From assembly GCF_000819885.1 (NCBI RefSeq), contig NZ_CDBO01000011.1, forward strand, positions 99,893-163,892: 64,000 nucleotides of DNA, read 5' to 3'. The translations under genes and the position numbers were made by a program. Positions 28,900-39,209 of the stretch are shown piece by piece. The stretch is from Aeromonas fluvialis. Its GTDB lineage: Bacteria; Pseudomonadota; Gammaproteobacteria; Enterobacterales; Aeromonadaceae. Each line of letters starts with the position of its first letter. Position 1 is the stretch's first letter. Under the pieces are notes generated by a model, which made no database searches, was not told the origin of the DNA, and was given only the letters and a program-made list of their open reading frames with translations.

Positions 28900-30693
28900 A
28901 TGAAACACATTCGTAACTTTTCGATTATTGCGCACATCGACCACGGTAAATCGACCCTGTCGGACCGTCTGATCCAGACTTGCGGTGGCTTGTCCGACCG
29001 TGAGATGCAGGCTCAGGTGCTTGACTCCATGGACCTGGAGCGCGAGCGCGGCATTACCATCAAAGCACAGAGTGTGACCCTGAACTACCAGGCACAAGAC
29101 GGTAACACCTACCAGCTGAACTTTATCGACACCCCGGGCCACGTGGATTTCTCCTACGAGGTCTCCCGCTCTTTGGCGGCCTGTGAAGGGGCGCTGCTGG
29201 TGGTGGATGCCGGCCAGGGGGTTGAGGCACAGACTCTGGCCAACTGCTATACCGCCATGGAAATGGATCTGGAAGTGGTGCCGGTGCTGAACAAGATTGA
29301 CCTTCCGGCCGCCGAGCCGGAGCGGGTTGCCGAGGAGATCGAAGACATCGTCGGTATCGACGCGGTCGATGCGGTGCGCTGCTCCGCCAAGACCGGCCTC
29401 GGTGTCGATCTGGTGCTGGAAGAGATCGTGGCCCGCATTCCGTCGCCGGAAGGTGACCCGGATGCCCCGCTGCAGGCGCTGATCATCGACTCCTGGTTCG
29501 ACCCTTATCTGGGTGTTGTCTCTCTGGTGCGGATCAAGAACGGTTCGCTGAAGAAGAACGATAAGATCAAGGTGATGAGCACCGGTCAGGTGTGGGGTGT
29601 CGATCGCATCGGTATCTTCACGCCCAAGCAGGTGGATACCCAGGGTCTTGGCTGTGGCGAGGTAGGTTGGGTTGTCTGCGGTATCAAGGACATCCACGGC
29701 GCGCCGGTGGGCGATACCCTGACCCAGGCCAAAAACGGTGCCGACAAGGCGCTGGCCGGTTTCAAGAAGGTGAAGCCGCAGGTGTATGCCGGTCTGTTCC
29801 CCATCTCCAGCGATGACTACGAGTCGTTCCGTGACGCCCTCGACAAGTTGTCGCTCAACGATGCCTCCCTGTTCTTCGAACCGGAGAGCTCCACTGCGCT
29901 GGGCTTTGGTTTCCGTTGCGGCTTCCTCGGCATGCTGCACATGGAGATCATTCAGGAGCGTCTGGAGCGTGAATACGATCTGGATCTGATCACCACGGCG
30001 CCGACCGTAGTGTACGAGATCGAGCTGACCGACGGGACCACCATCCATATCGACAGCCCGGCCCAGATGCCTGCCATCACCAGCATCAAGGAGATGCGCG
30101 AGCCGATCGCCGAGTGCCATATCCTGTTGCCGCAGGAGTACATGGGCAACGTGATCACCCTCTGTATCGAGAAGCGTGGCGTGCAGACCAACATGGTCTA
30201 TCACGGCAAGCAGGTGGCGCTGACCTATGAAATTCCGATGGCGGAAGTGGTACTCGACTTCTTCGATCGCCTCAAATCCACCAGTCGCGGTTATGCCTCG
30301 CTGGATTACGGCTTCAAGCGCTTCGAAACCTCTGACATGGTCCGTCTGGATATCATGATCAACGGCGAGCGCGTCGATGCCCTGGCCATCATCACCCACA
30401 AGGACAACGCCCAATATCGTGGTCGTCAGGTGGTGGAGAAGATGCGTGAGCTGATCCCGCGCCAGATGTTCGATATCGCTATTCAGGCGGCCATCGGCAA
30501 CCAGATCATCGCTCGCAGCACCGTCAAGGCACTGCGTAAAGACGTGACCGCCAAGTGCTACGGTGGTGACGTGAGCCGTAAGAAGAAGCTGCTGAACAAG
30601 CAGAAAGAAGGTAAGAAGCGGATGAAGTCCCTCGGCCGTGTCGACGTGCCGCAGGAAGCCTTCCTCGCGATTCTCCACGTCGGAAAGGATTAA
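28900..30693 (+). CDS. lepA: Elongation factor 4 (LepA)
   Basis: Translational GTPase of 597 residues. The G1 motif is AHIDHGKS, G3 DTPGHVDF and G4 NKIDLP. The LepA-specific C-terminal domain ends in a Lys-rich tail ([15 protein letters not shown]). The start at 28900 gives the conserved N terminus [16 protein letters not shown]; the frame opens 18 bases earlier with TTG. It is followed by lepB after 3 bases. Confidence 0.97.
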   Translation: MKHIRNFSIIAHIDHGKSTLSDRLIQTCGGLSDREMQAQVLDSMDLERERGITIKAQSVTLNYQAQDGNTYQLNFIDTPGHVDFSYEVSRSLAACEGALLVVDAGQGVEAQTLANCYTAMEMDLEVVPVLNKIDLPAAEPERVAEEIEDIVGIDAVDAVRCSAKTGLGVDLVLEEIVARIPSPEGDPDAPLQALIIDSWFDPYLGVVSLVRIKNGSLKKNDKIKVMSTGQVWGVDRIGIFTPKQVDTQGLGCGEVGWVVCGIKDIHGAPVGDTLTQAKNGADKALAGFKKVKPQVYAGLFPISSDDYESFRDALDKLSLNDASLFFEPESSTALGFGFRCGFLGMLHMEIIQERLEREYDLDLITTAPTVVYEIELTDGTTIHIDSPAQMPAITSIKEMREPIAECHILLPQEYMGNVITLCIEKRGVQTNMVYHGKQVALTYEIPMAEVVLDFFDRLKSTSRGYASLDYGFKRFETSDMVRLDIMINGERVDALAIITHKDNAQYRGRQVVEKMRELIPRQMFDIAIQAAIGNQIIARSTVKALRKDVTAKCYGGDVSRKKKLLNKQKEGKKRMKSLGRVDVPQEAFLAILHVGKD

Positions 30694-30696
30694 TCG

Positions 30697-31635
30697 ATGG
30701 CAAGCACGTTTTCCCTGATCCTGGTGGTGGTCTGCGCGATCACCGGTGTTATCTGGTGTCTGGACAAGATGATTTGGTCCAAGCAGCGCGCCGCCAAGAT
30801 TGCCGTGGCTCGTGCCCATGGCGGTGCCCACCTGGATGAGAAGACCCTGGCTAAGGTAGCCCCCGTACCGGTCTGGATCGAACAGACCGCCGGGGTCTTC
30901 CCGGTCATCACCTTTGTGCTGATCCTGCGTTCGTTCATTTTTGAACCGTTCCAGATCCCGTCAGGTTCCATGATGCCCACCCTGCTGGTGGGCGATTTCA
31001 TCCTGGTGGAAAAATTTGCCTATGGTCTGCGGGACCCGGTGACCAACACCAAGTTCCTCGAGACCGGCTCCCCTGAGCGTGGTGACGTGGTGGTGTTCAA
31101 GTATCCCCTTGAACCGCGCGTTGACTACATCAAGCGGGTGGTCGGCATGCCGGGTGATCGGGTTATCTATCGCAACAAGGAGCTGATGATCCGGCCGCGT
31201 TGTGTGGAAAAGAGCGGTGATGAGCAGGAAGGGAAAACGTGCCCGGGCTTCAAGAAGCTCGACGTCAAGTTTGAACAAAGAGGCGAATTTACCCAGATGG
31301 GGATCCCCCTTGACCGCTATACCGAGCAGTTGGGTGATGTCTCCCACGAGACCCTGCGCAATCCGCTGATGCCCGATATGGTTGGTCGTTACTATCGCCA
31401 GCCCGGCACCTATCCTGACGAGTGGGTGGTACCGGAAGGCCAGTATTTCGTGATGGGCGATAACCGTGACAACAGTACCGACAGCCGCTTCTGGGGCTTT
31501 GTACCCGAGCAGAATCTGGTCGGCAAGGCGGTCGCTATCTGGATAAGTTTTGAATTCGAGCGCGAAGAAGGCTCCCTGCTGCCAAGTTGGGTACCGACAG
31601 GTGTGCGCTTCAACCGCATTGGCGGAATCAAGTAA
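30697..31635 (+). CDS. lepB: Signal peptidase I
   Basis: Inner-membrane protease that removes signal peptides, 312 residues. Two N-terminal membrane helices precede the catalytic periplasmic domain. The catalytic Ser91 lies in PSGSMMPTL and the general-base Lys146 in YIKRVVGMPGD, the same numbers as in E. coli. The box GDNRDNSTDSRFWG is present. It is co-transcribed with lepA and rnc. Confidence 0.97.
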   Translation: MASTFSLILVVVCAITGVIWCLDKMIWSKQRAAKIAVARAHGGAHLDEKTLAKVAPVPVWIEQTAGVFPVITFVLILRSFIFEPFQIPSGSMMPTLLVGDFILVEKFAYGLRDPVTNTKFLETGSPERGDVVVFKYPLEPRVDYIKRVVGMPGDRVIYRNKELMIRPRCVEKSGDEQEGKTCPGFKKLDVKFEQRGEFTQMGIPLDRYTEQLGDVSHETLRNPLMPDMVGRYYRQPGTYPDEWVVPEGQYFVMGDNRDNSTDSRFWGFVPEQNLVGKAVAIWISFEFEREEGSLLPSWVPTGVRFNRIGGIK

Positions 31636-32307
31636 ATGAATATCAAGATGAACAGACTGCAGTCCCGTCTCGGGCATGTCTTTGCGGATCTGGAACTGCT
31701 GACCCGGGCGCTGACTCACCGCAGCGCCTGCTCCCGTCATAACGAGCGACTGGAGTTTCTGGGTGACTCAATTTTGAGTCTGGTGATTGCCGATGATCTG
31801 TTCCACCGCTTCCCGCAAGCAGCGGAAGGAGATCTCAGCCGGATGCGCGCCACCCTGGTGCGCGAGAAGACCCTGGCCGAGCTGGGCCGGGAGTTTGACC
31901 TCGGTGATCACCTGATCCTCGGCCCTGGCGAACTCAAGAGCGGCGGTTTTCGCCGCGAATCCATTCTGGCCGACACGGTCGAGGCGGTGATCGGTGCCGT
32001 CTATCTGGATACCAATCTTGAGACGGTGCGGACCCTGTTGCTGAGCTGGTACGCCAGCCGTCTGGACGAAATCAAGCCAGGCATAGAGCAGAAAGATCCC
32101 AAGACCCGTCTGCAAGAAATTTTGCAGGGAAGCCGCAAATCCCTGCCGACCTACACCGTGACCAACGTCAAGGGTGAGGCCCACAACCAGGAGTTCACCG
32201 TCCAGTGCGACGTGGAAGGTCTGGATGGTCCAATCAACGGGGTCGGCACCAGCCGTCGCAAGGCCGAACAGGCCGCAGCGCAGCAAGCATTGGAAAAACT
32301 GTCATGA
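31636..32307 (+). CDS. rnc: Ribonuclease III
   Basis: Double-strand-specific RNase of 223 residues. The catalytic signature [11 protein letters not shown] is near residue 38, and a C-terminal double-stranded RNA-binding domain runs from about residue 155. The ATG follows the lepB stop directly, so the two are coupled. An ATG four codons further in is a possible alternative start. Confidence 0.96.
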   Translation: MNIKMNRLQSRLGHVFADLELLTRALTHRSACSRHNERLEFLGDSILSLVIADDLFHRFPQAAEGDLSRMRATLVREKTLAELGREFDLGDHLILGPGELKSGGFRRESILADTVEAVIGAVYLDTNLETVRTLLLSWYASRLDEIKPGIEQKDPKTRLQEILQGSRKSLPTYTVTNVKGEAHNQEFTVQCDVEGLDGPINGVGTSRRKAEQAAAQQALEKLS

Positions 32308-33203
32308 CAGATACCACTTACTGCGGCTTTGTCGCCATCGTGGGCCGCCCGAATGTGGGCAAGTCCACCCTGCTCAACAAGCTGCTTGGCCAGAAGGTCA
32401 GCATCACCTCGAAGAAGCCCCAGACTACCCGTCACCGGATTTTGGGGATCGACACCGAGGATAACTACCAGACCATCTATGTGGACACCCCGGGTCTGCA
32501 TATCGAGGAGAAGCGGGCCATCAACCGCCTGATGAACCGCGCCGCGACCAGCTCGCTGGGGGACGTGGCCATGGTGGTGTTCATGGTGGACGGTACCCAC
32601 TGGACCAAAGACGACGAGATGGTGCTGGGCAAGCTGCGCAATCTCAAGTGCCCTGTGGTGCTGGCGGTCAACAAGATCGACAACGTCAAAGAGAAAGAAG
32701 ATCTGCTGCCGCACCTCGAGTGGCTGGGTCAACAGATGAACTTCGCCCATATTCTGCCCATCAGTGCCGAAAAGGGCACCAACGTGGAGAAGATCCGCGA
32801 GTGGGCCAAGGATCTGCTGCCGGAAAACGTCCATTTCTTCCCGGAAGATTACGTGACCGACCGCTCGTCCCGCTTTATGGCCTCCGAAATCATCCGCGAG
32901 AAGCTGATGCGCTTCACCGGCGAGGAGCTGCCCTACTCGGTGACGGTGGAGATCGAGCGCTTCAAGGTGGAAGAGAACGGTCTCTACCACATCCACGGCC
33001 TGATCCTGGTCGAGCGCGATGGCCAAAAGAAGATGGTCATCGGTAACAAGGGCGAGAAGATCAAGACCATCGGCACCGAAGCACGCCTCGATATGGAACG
33101 TCTGTTCCAGAACAAGGTGCACCTCGAGCTGTGGGTTAAGGTCAAGTCGGGCTGGGCTGATGATGAGCGCGCCCTGCGCAGCCTCGGGTATGGCGACGAC
33201 TGA
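32304..33203 (+). CDS. era: GTPase Era
   Basis: GTPase needed for 16S rRNA maturation, 299 residues. G1 is [10 protein letters not shown]3 DTPGLH and G4 NKID, and a C-terminal KH RNA-binding domain contains [13 protein letters not shown]. Its ATG overlaps the rnc stop (ATGA), indicating translational coupling. Confidence 0.97.
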   Translation: MTDTTYCGFVAIVGRPNVGKSTLLNKLLGQKVSITSKKPQTTRHRILGIDTEDNYQTIYVDTPGLHIEEKRAINRLMNRAATSSLGDVAMVVFMVDGTHWTKDDEMVLGKLRNLKCPVVLAVNKIDNVKEKEDLLPHLEWLGQQMNFAHILPISAEKGTNVEKIREWAKDLLPENVHFFPEDYVTDRSSRFMASEIIREKLMRFTGEELPYSVTVEIERFKVEENGLYHIHGLILVERDGQKKMVIGNKGEKIKTIGTEARLDMERLFQNKVHLELWVKVKSGWADDERALRSLGYGDD

Positions 33204-33914
33204 TTGCTGACCCCGGCTTTCGTCATCCACAGTCGGCCCTATCGGGAGACCAGCCAGCTGGTCGAGGTCTTCACCCAGGATAGTGGCCGATTTACTCTGG
33301 TGGCTCGCGGTTCTCGCGGGCCACGCTCCCCTCTCAAGGGGCTGCTGCAACCCTTTACCCTGCTCACCATCGCCTGGCGCGGCAAGGGCGATCTCAAGAA
33401 CCTCACCCAGGTCGAATGCCCCGACCACTCCCTGCGTCTTGGTGGCGATCGCCTCTTCTACGGCCTCTATCTCAACGAGCTGGTCTACTACCTGCTGGAA
33501 GCGCACACCCCGTTCCCCGAAGTATTCGATGCCTATGCCCGTGCCATCATGGCGCTGGCCGATGGCGAGACGCCGGAGCTGCCGCTGCGTCGCTTCGAGT
33601 TCCTGCTGTTGCAGGCGCTCGGCTATGCGGTGGATTTCGAATACACGGCGGACGACGAGTCGCCCATCGAGCCGACCCTGCTCTATGGCTTCGAGCGTGA
33701 ATTGGGCTTTGTTGCTTGCGAGCGGGCGCCGGATCCCCGTACCCTGTTTCTCGGTGCCCACCTGCTCGCCTTTGCCGAGGGACGTTTCGATACCCCTCCC
33801 TTGCTGCAGGCGGCCAAGCGTTTCAGCCGACTGGCGCTGCAACCCTATCTGGGCAAGCGCCAGCTAAAAAGCCGGGAGCTGTTTTTAAAACGCAAAGCCA
33901 GCATTCAGGGCTGA
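33204..33914 (+). CDS. recO: DNA repair protein RecO
   Basis: Loads RecA at gaps with RecF and RecR; 236 residues. The N-terminal OB-fold line FVIHSRPYRETSQLVEVFT and the middle GLYLNELVYYLL match the family. The only sensible start is the TTG immediately after the era stop, in the same frame as era, since no ATG exists before the conserved N terminus. Expression must depend on era translation. Confidence 0.92.
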   Translation: MLTPAFVIHSRPYRETSQLVEVFTQDSGRFTLVARGSRGPRSPLKGLLQPFTLLTIAWRGKGDLKNLTQVECPDHSLRLGGDRLFYGLYLNELVYYLLEAHTPFPEVFDAYARAIMALADGETPELPLRRFEFLLLQALGYAVDFEYTADDESPIEPTLLYGFERELGFVACERAPDPRTLFLGAHLLAFAEGRFDTPPLLQAAKRFSRLALQPYLGKRQLKSRELFLKRKASIQG

Positions 33915-33998
33915 CACAGAGTAAAGACATACGGATATTGGCGCGGTGTGATTCGTTGACCGCGCAGTCAACAGATGAAGCCTTTCAAGGAGTTCTCA

Positions 33999-34736
33999 AT
34001 GAGTGAAATCTATCTGGGTGTGAACATCGACCATATCGCCACCCTGCGCAACGCCCGTGGCACCCAGTATCCGGATCCGGTACAGGCCGCTTTTGTTGCT
34101 GAGCAGGCCGGGGCCGACGGCATCACAGTGCATCTGCGTGAAGATCGCCGCCACATCACCGACCGCGATGTGGAGATCCTGCGCCAGACTATCCAGACCA
34201 GAATGAACCTGGAGATGGCGGTGACTGAAGAGATGATCGGCATCGCCTGCCGCATCAAACCCCACTTCGTCTGTCTGGTGCCGGAGAAGCGCACCGAAGT
34301 GACCACCGAGGGCGGCCTGGATGTCGCCGGTCAGCTGGACAAGGTGACTGACGCCGTTGCCCGTCTCTCTGCCGTGGGTGCTCAGGTATCCCTCTTTATC
34401 GATGCCGATCCCATCCAGATCGATGCGGCAGCCGAGAGTGGTGCCCCCTTTATCGAGATCCACACCGGCCGCTATGCTGATGCCACCACCGATGCCGAGC
34501 GCAACGCCGAGTTCAAGCGCATCGCTGCCGGTGCCTCCTACGCCGCCGGCAAGGGGTTGAAGGTCAATGCCGGCCATGGTCTGCACTACCACAACGTCAA
34601 GGCCATCGCTGCCATCCCCGAGATCGTCGAGCTCAACATCGGCCACGCCATCATCGGCCGCGCCGCCTTCGACGGTCTGGCCAAGGCCGTGAGCGACATG
34701 CGCCTGCTGATGCAGGAAGCCCGTCAGGGGATCTGA
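33999..34736 (+). CDS. pdxJ: Pyridoxine 5'-phosphate synthase
   Basis: TIM-barrel enzyme of vitamin B6 synthesis that joins aminoacetone phosphate and deoxyxylulose phosphate. The 245-residue product carries [16 protein letters not shown] at the start and the active-site loop [21 protein letters not shown] lies upstream of the ATG at 33999. In E. coli acpS follows pdxJ; here a terminator follows instead. Confidence 0.97.
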   Translation: MSEIYLGVNIDHIATLRNARGTQYPDPVQAAFVAEQAGADGITVHLREDRRHITDRDVEILRQTIQTRMNLEMAVTEEMIGIACRIKPHFVCLVPEKRTEVTTEGGLDVAGQLDKVTDAVARLSAVGAQVSLFIDADPIQIDAAAESGAPFIEIHTGRYADATTDAERNAEFKRIAAGASYAAGKGLKVNAGHGLHYHNVKAIAAIPEIVELNIGHAIIGRAAFDGLAKAVSDMRLLMQEARQGI

Positions 34737-34773
34737 TCCGCCAGCCAGGCCGTGGCCTGATAGCGGTCACCAG

Positions 34774-34811
34774 AAACAACAAGGGACGCCACGGCGTCCT
34801 TTGTTGTTTTT
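34774..34811 (+). terminator. Intrinsic terminator after pdxJ
   Basis: A long stem (AACAACAAGGGACGCC with GGCGTCCTTTGTTGTT) is followed by a T-run. Confidence 0.88.
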
Positions 34812-34937
34812 GGCCCTGTGCACCCCAGCGAAATGGCCTGGCGGCTCCCGCGCTGTAATAACCCAGCACAATCGGCTATAAGCAGTTGATGTAAAGGGAG
34901 TTACACTGATTAGCCTTGTGAGTTGGACGAGATTGTT

Positions 34938-35705
34938 ATGGCGCATCCCCAGTACCACCCCGATATCACTGAACTTGAACCTGTCGCCCGCGCGGCGGGG
35001 GCGGCCATCATGGCCATCTACAGCCAGCCCTTCGCGGTGGAGTACAAGAGCGACGAGAGCCCGCTGACTGCGGCCGACAAGGGGGCCCACGAGGTGATCG
35101 TTCAGACGTTGGCACGGCTGACTCCCGACATTCCCGTATTATCCGAGGAGTCGGGGCCCGAGGTGATGGCGGTGCGCCACGGCTGGTCCCGTTACTGGCT
35201 GGTGGATCCCCTCGATGGCACCAAGGAGTTTGTCTCCCGCAATGGCGAGTTCACCGTCAATATCGCGCTGATTGAAGAGGGTGCGCCGCGCTGGGGACTG
35301 GTCTATGCCCCTGTGCTGGAGAAGATCTGGTTTGGCGGCAAGGGGCTTGGAGCTTGGTGCATCGCCGATGGCAAGCGTGAGCCCATCCAGACCCGGCCTT
35401 ATCGTGAAGGCGAGGCGTGGCGGGTGGTGGGCAGTCGCAACCACCTGTCGCAGGAGACCCTCGATTTCTTGGCTCCTTTTGGCGAAATCGAGCTGGTCTC
35501 CATGGGCAGCTCTCTCAAGTTTTGCATCATTGCAGAGGGTGGCGCCGAGCTCTATCCGCGCCTCGCGCCCACCTGCGAGTGGGATACCGGTGCCGCGCAG
35601 GCGGTGCTGGAGGGGGCGGGCGGCAGCGTCACCCAACTCGACGGTTCGCCCCTTGTCTACAACAAGCCCGATATCCTCAATCCTTGGTTTGTCGCCAAGG
35701 CATAA
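34938..35705 (+). CDS. cysQ: 3'(2'),5'-bisphosphate nucleotidase CysQ
   Basis: Removes PAP made during sulfate assimilation. The 255-residue protein has the metal-binding motifs SEESG and WLVDPLDGTKEF, and the C-terminal CEWDTGAAQAVLE, of the inositol-phosphatase superfamily. The ATG at 34938 is preferred over the in-frame TTG at 34923. Confidence 0.93.
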   Translation: MAHPQYHPDITELEPVARAAGAAIMAIYSQPFAVEYKSDESPLTAADKGAHEVIVQTLARLTPDIPVLSEESGPEVMAVRHGWSRYWLVDPLDGTKEFVSRNGEFTVNIALIEEGAPRWGLVYAPVLEKIWFGGKGLGAWCIADGKREPIQTRPYREGEAWRVVGSRNHLSQETLDFLAPFGEIELVSMGSSLKFCIIAEGGAELYPRLAPTCEWDTGAAQAVLEGAGGSVTQLDGSPLVYNKPDILNPWFVAKA

Positions 35706-35723
35706 ACGAGATATCGGGATGCA

Positions 35724-35765
35724 AAAAGGCCGGACTGGAATGAACTTCCAGTCCGGCCTTTTGTA
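35724..35765. terminator. Bidirectional terminator between cysQ and yciI
   Basis: A 17-bp perfect stem (AAAAGGCCGGACTGGAA with TTCCAGTCCGGCCTTTT) has A and T runs on its two sides and separates two converging genes. Confidence 0.9.
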
Positions 35766-35784
35766 TTTTGCTCTGCGCTTTGGA

Positions 35785-36081
35785 TCAGAAGACCTTCTTG
35801 AACGGCTTGATGGTGACCTTGGCGTAAACACCGGCGGTTACATAGGGGTCTGCATCGGCCCAGGCTTTGGCTTCCGCCTGCGAGGAAAATTCGGCGATGA
35901 CAGTGCTGCCGGTAAAGCCGGCATCGGCCGGATCCTCGGCATCGATGGCCGGGTTGGGGCCGGCGGTCAGCAGACGCCCCTCATCCTGCAATGCTTGCAG
36001 ACGGGCCAGATGAGCGGGGCGAGCCTGTTTGCGCAGCGGCAGGCTGCCCTGAACATCTTCGGAGTAGATGAGATACCACAT
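35785..36081 (-). CDS. yciI: YciI family protein
   Basis: Small cytoplasmic ferredoxin-like (DGPF/YCII) protein of 98 residues. Conserved points are the N-terminal [10 protein letters not shown], the RPAHLARL helix and the DPY motif ([13 protein letters not shown]). The biochemical role is unknown. It is 24 bases downstream of yciB on the same strand. Confidence 0.92.
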   Translation of the reverse strand: MWYLIYSEDVQGSLPLRKQARPAHLARLQALQDEGRLLTAGPNPAIDAEDPADAGFTGSTVIAEFSSQAEAKAWADADPYVTAGVYAKVTIKPFKKVF

Positions 36082-36105
36082 GAGAGGATCCTTTTCTGAT
36101 GAGGG

Positions 36106-36657
36106 TTATTTTTCCAGTTCGTTTTTCTGCTCGGCAGGGATATGGCGATAGAGATAGACGCCACTGAGCAGGGTAAAGACCAAGGTCAGCCCCAGCAAAC
36201 CGAACACTTTGAAATTGACCCATATCTCCTGTGGCAGGTTGAACGCCACGTAGAGGTTGAGCAGGCCACAGAGGGTAAAGAAGCCGACCCAGCCGAGATT
36301 GACCTTGTCCCAGACTGCATCGGGTGCTTGCAGCTCCTTGGCCAGCATCTGTTTGATCAGGTTCTTGCCAAAGCCGTAGCGGCTGATGAGCAGACCCAGG
36401 GCAAACAGCGCATTGACCACGGTGACTTTCCATTTGATGAAGGTGTCATCGTGGAAGAAGACGGTGAGGCCGCCGAAGAAGCCGACCAGCAGGAAGGTAA
36501 AAAGCTGCATCTTCTCGACCTTGCGATAGCGGAGCCAGCTATAGGCGAGCTGCAGTCCGGTCACCACCACCAAGGCTCCGGTGGCCATATAGATGTCGTA
36601 GAACTTGTAGACCGCGAAGAAAACGATAAGTGGAATAAATTCAATAAATTGCTTCAT
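36106..36657 (-). CDS. yciB: Inner-membrane septation protein A / IspZ family (YciB)
   Basis: A 183-residue integral membrane protein with about five helices, starting [20 protein letters not shown]. The family is linked to cell division and envelope synthesis. The motif [13 protein letters not shown]-type stretch is seen here as [15 protein letters not shown]. The start at 36657 was chosen by the conserved N terminus, as the frame runs further upstream without similarity. It forms an operon with yciI. Confidence 0.92.
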   Translation of the reverse strand: MKQFIEFIPLIVFFAVYKFYDIYMATGALVVVTGLQLAYSWLRYRKVEKMQLFTFLLVGFFGGLTVFFHDDTFIKWKVTVVNALFALGLLISRYGFGKNLIKQMLAKELQAPDAVWDKVNLGWVGFFTLCGLLNLYVAFNLPQEIWVNFKVFGLLGLTLVFTLLSGVYLYRHIPAEQKNELEK

Positions 36658-36748
36658 GTCTGGCGCCAGGTCCTCAAAGATGGTCTGCAAAGTTTCGCCC
36701 AGTCTACCTGCACGGCGGACAACGGCAAATGAATAAGGCTGCTCATTT

Positions 36749-38272
36749 TTACACCGGTGCCACGCGGTCACCAAACAGTTGGTGGGCAATGGTGATCCCC
36801 AGTCGCTGCTGATCGGCCAGCAGGTCACGGATATGGCACTCTTCAATCAAGGGATTGAGCAGCACGGCCCGCAGCAGGGTGAGGGGCTGGGCACCGTAGC
36901 GCACCACCGCCCGCTGGGTGCGGGAGACAAAGCTGTGCCCCTCGGCGCGCTGGGCTTTTTGCAGGGCCACGTTGAAGGTGTTGATCTGTTCGTTGGCTGC
37001 TTCATCCAGCGGTTTGCCCTGCAGATGGGGCGGGATGCAGCGGTAGGAGAGCAGGTTCATCACCGGCGCCGACATCAGCTCGAAGGCGGGGTCGCTTGTG
37101 ATGAGCTCGGCCATCAGCCTGGCGCGGTCATAGTTGGCCTCGATAAGGTCGGCATAGCCCTGCTGGCCGAAGAGTTGGAAGGCGGCATCCAGATAGAGGG
37201 CGTTGGCCGGGCGGGTGCCCTCCAGGGTAAAGCGGCCCTGATCGAACGAGGTGGCGCGAATGGCGTAGGGGGCCTCCCGCTTGACCGCCATCATCAGATC
37301 GGGCTGGCGGCAGAGCAGCATGCCGGTACCGAGCGGCACCAACAGTTGCTTGTGGCCATCCAGGGTGACGGTGTCGGCCTGCTCAATGCCCGCAAGCAGC
37401 CCCTGATAGCGGGGGGAGAAGAGGGTCGGGCCGCCCCAGGCGGCATCCACGTGAAAATGGATCTGCTCGCGTTCGGCGATGGCCGCGAGTTCCGGCAGCG
37501 GATCGATGGAGCCAAAGTCGGTACTACCCGCCACGCCGACCAGTGCCAGCACTTTCAATTTCTGTGCTTTGCACTGGATCAGCGCCTGCTCCAGTGCAGC
37601 CAGACTGAGCCGGTTCTGCTCGTCGGTTTCGAGGCGCCAGACGCTGCGGGCGCCCAGTCCCAGCAGATCCATCCCCTTATCGAAGGAGTAGTGCATCAGT
37701 CGGGAGCCCAGAATAACGGCGCCGCGATAGCCCTGTTCATAGAGGGAGAACAGGTTGTCGCCGCAGGCGCGGTTGCGGGCCAGCCACAGCGCCGTGACAT
37801 TGGCGATGGTGCCGCCGCTGGTCATGACGCCGAGGGCGGCATCCTTGGCATGCATCTGCACGCCGTAGAAGGCATCGTCCCTGCCATAGATGAGGCGGTG
37901 CAGCTTGGCCAGCACCTCCCGCTCCAGAAAGCTGAGCAGGCGGGAGGACTCCATCTTCATCGGATTCTGGTTGAGCATCACCACCAGGCGAGAGAGCTCG
38001 GCAGTGAAGGTCGGCAATGGTGCCGTCATGTGGCCCATGTAGCGTGGCGAGGTGAGGTGAGAGGCACCGGGCACCAGGGTGGCCAGCCGCGCCAGATACT
38101 CCTTGATGGAGATGCCGACCGCAGGCATGCAGGATTGTTCGAGCTGATGGGTGAACAGGTCGCGCTGGTAGGGGGCCTGGCTGTCGTCGGAGTGGTGGAA
38201 GCTCTCCAGCAAGGTGTTCATCGCCTCGCCAAAGGCGGGATCCGCTTGTGCAAACAGCTCAGTCAACGTCAT
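36749..38272 (-). CDS. panP: PLP-dependent aspartate 1-decarboxylase PanP (group II decarboxylase)
   Basis: Fold-type I PLP enzyme of 507 residues. Visible active-site elements are the aspartate in HVDAAWGG and the PLP lysine in [11 protein letters not shown]. Proteins of this type in Vibrio and relatives (PanP) make beta-alanine for coenzyme A in place of PanD. Glutamate or diaminobutyrate decarboxylases share the fold, so the substrate is inferred from resemblance. Single gene, divergent from the hemolysin III family gene. Confidence 0.82.
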   Translation of the reverse strand: MTLTELFAQADPAFGEAMNTLLESFHHSDDSQAPYQRDLFTHQLEQSCMPAVGISIKEYLARLATLVPGASHLTSPRYMGHMTAPLPTFTAELSRLVVMLNQNPMKMESSRLLSFLEREVLAKLHRLIYGRDDAFYGVQMHAKDAALGVMTSGGTIANVTALWLARNRACGDNLFSLYEQGYRGAVILGSRLMHYSFDKGMDLLGLGARSVWRLETDEQNRLSLAALEQALIQCKAQKLKVLALVGVAGSTDFGSIDPLPELAAIAEREQIHFHVDAAWGGPTLFSPRYQGLLAGIEQADTVTLDGHKQLLVPLGTGMLLCRQPDLMMAVKREAPYAIRATSFDQGRFTLEGTRPANALYLDAAFQLFGQQGYADLIEANYDRARLMAELITSDPAFELMSAPVMNLLSYRCIPPHLQGKPLDEAANEQINTFNVALQKAQRAEGHSFVSRTQRAVVRYGAQPLTLLRAVLLNPLIEECHIRDLLADQQRLGITIAHQLFGDRVAPV

Positions 38273-38446
38273 CAGGTTCTCCAGACCAGGTCACCGGGGT
38301 AGGTGTCTATGCCGCTTGTCTCGGGCATCGGCGGCAGAGCATACACCAAAGGTTGACAGGTGGCAGCCACTCCCTTTTTTAAGCGAACACTTGTACTCTG
38401 AAATGGTGCTGGGTATTGTGTCGTCAATGATAACGGAGTGAATGTG

Positions 38447-39082
38447 ATGAGTGGTGTGATGGATTACTCCCCCCGGGAGGAGCTGGCCAACCGGCTGAGT
38501 CACGGTGCGGGATTGTTGCTGGGGATTGTCGGGCTGGTGTTGCTGCTCCTCAAAGGATGGGAGCAGGGCACGCAGGCGCTGGTGAGCTACAGCCTTTATG
38601 GCGGCAGTCTGGTGCTGCTCTATCTCGCCTCGACCCTCTATCACAGCATGGCGGAAGGGCGAGCCAGACGCTGGTGCAAGGTGTTTGATCACTGCGCCAT
38701 CTATCTGCTTATTGCCGGTACTTATACTCCCTTCCTGCTGGTGGCGCTCGACACGCCGCTGGCGCGCGGGCTGATGGTGGTGATCTGGGCCCTGGCGCTG
38801 GCCGGCGTGGTGTTCAAGCTGGTATTCATTAACCGCTTCAAGACGTTATCGCTCTTTACCTATCTGATGCTGGGCTGGCTGTCGCTGGTGGTCATCTATC
38901 AGCTCTACATCCATCTGGCCGGTGAGGGGCTGCTGCTGCTCGGGCTTGGCGGTCTTATCTACAGTCTCGGGGTCATCTTCTATGTGGCCAAGCGGATTCC
39001 CTACAACCACGCCATCTGGCATCTCTTTGTGTTGGGTGGCAGCGTTTGTCACTTTATGGCCATTTACGGTTACGTCGCCTAG
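38447..39082 (+). CDS. Hemolysin III / PAQR family membrane protein (YqfA-like)
   Basis: A 211-residue protein with seven membrane helices. PAQR hallmarks are the N-terminal [17 protein letters not shown] at the end of helix 2 and the C-terminal [16 protein letters not shown], whose histidines form the metal site. Despite the family name, a toxin role is not established. GGAG is 8 bases before the ATG at 38447; an in-frame GTG lies 9 bases upstream. Confidence 0.9.
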   Translation: MSGVMDYSPREELANRLSHGAGLLLGIVGLVLLLLKGWEQGTQALVSYSLYGGSLVLLYLASTLYHSMAEGRARRWCKVFDHCAIYLLIAGTYTPFLLVALDTPLARGLMVVIWALALAGVVFKLVFINRFKTLSLFTYLMLGWLSLVVIYQLYIHLAGEGLLLLGLGGLIYSLGVIFYVAKRIPYNHAIWHLFVLGGSVCHFMAIYGYVA

Positions 39083-39209
39083 CGTCGTGCAACTAGCCCT
39101 TAATTGGTATTTTTAGCGCGTAAAAGGATAAATTCGTGCGGTATCACACAGTTGGCATCACTGTTTGCTGACAAGCTAGGGCCAGTTCAATTCGCAAAGG
39201 ATGCACGAA

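Noticed and set aside
28876-30831. 651-codon open frame opposite lepA
   Set aside because: Shadow of the lepA coding strand; composition is unlike real proteins and lepA is unmistakable.
36779-38302. 507-codon open frame on the plus strand opposite panP
   Set aside because: The minus-strand product has intact PLP enzyme motifs; the plus-strand frame does not resemble a protein family.
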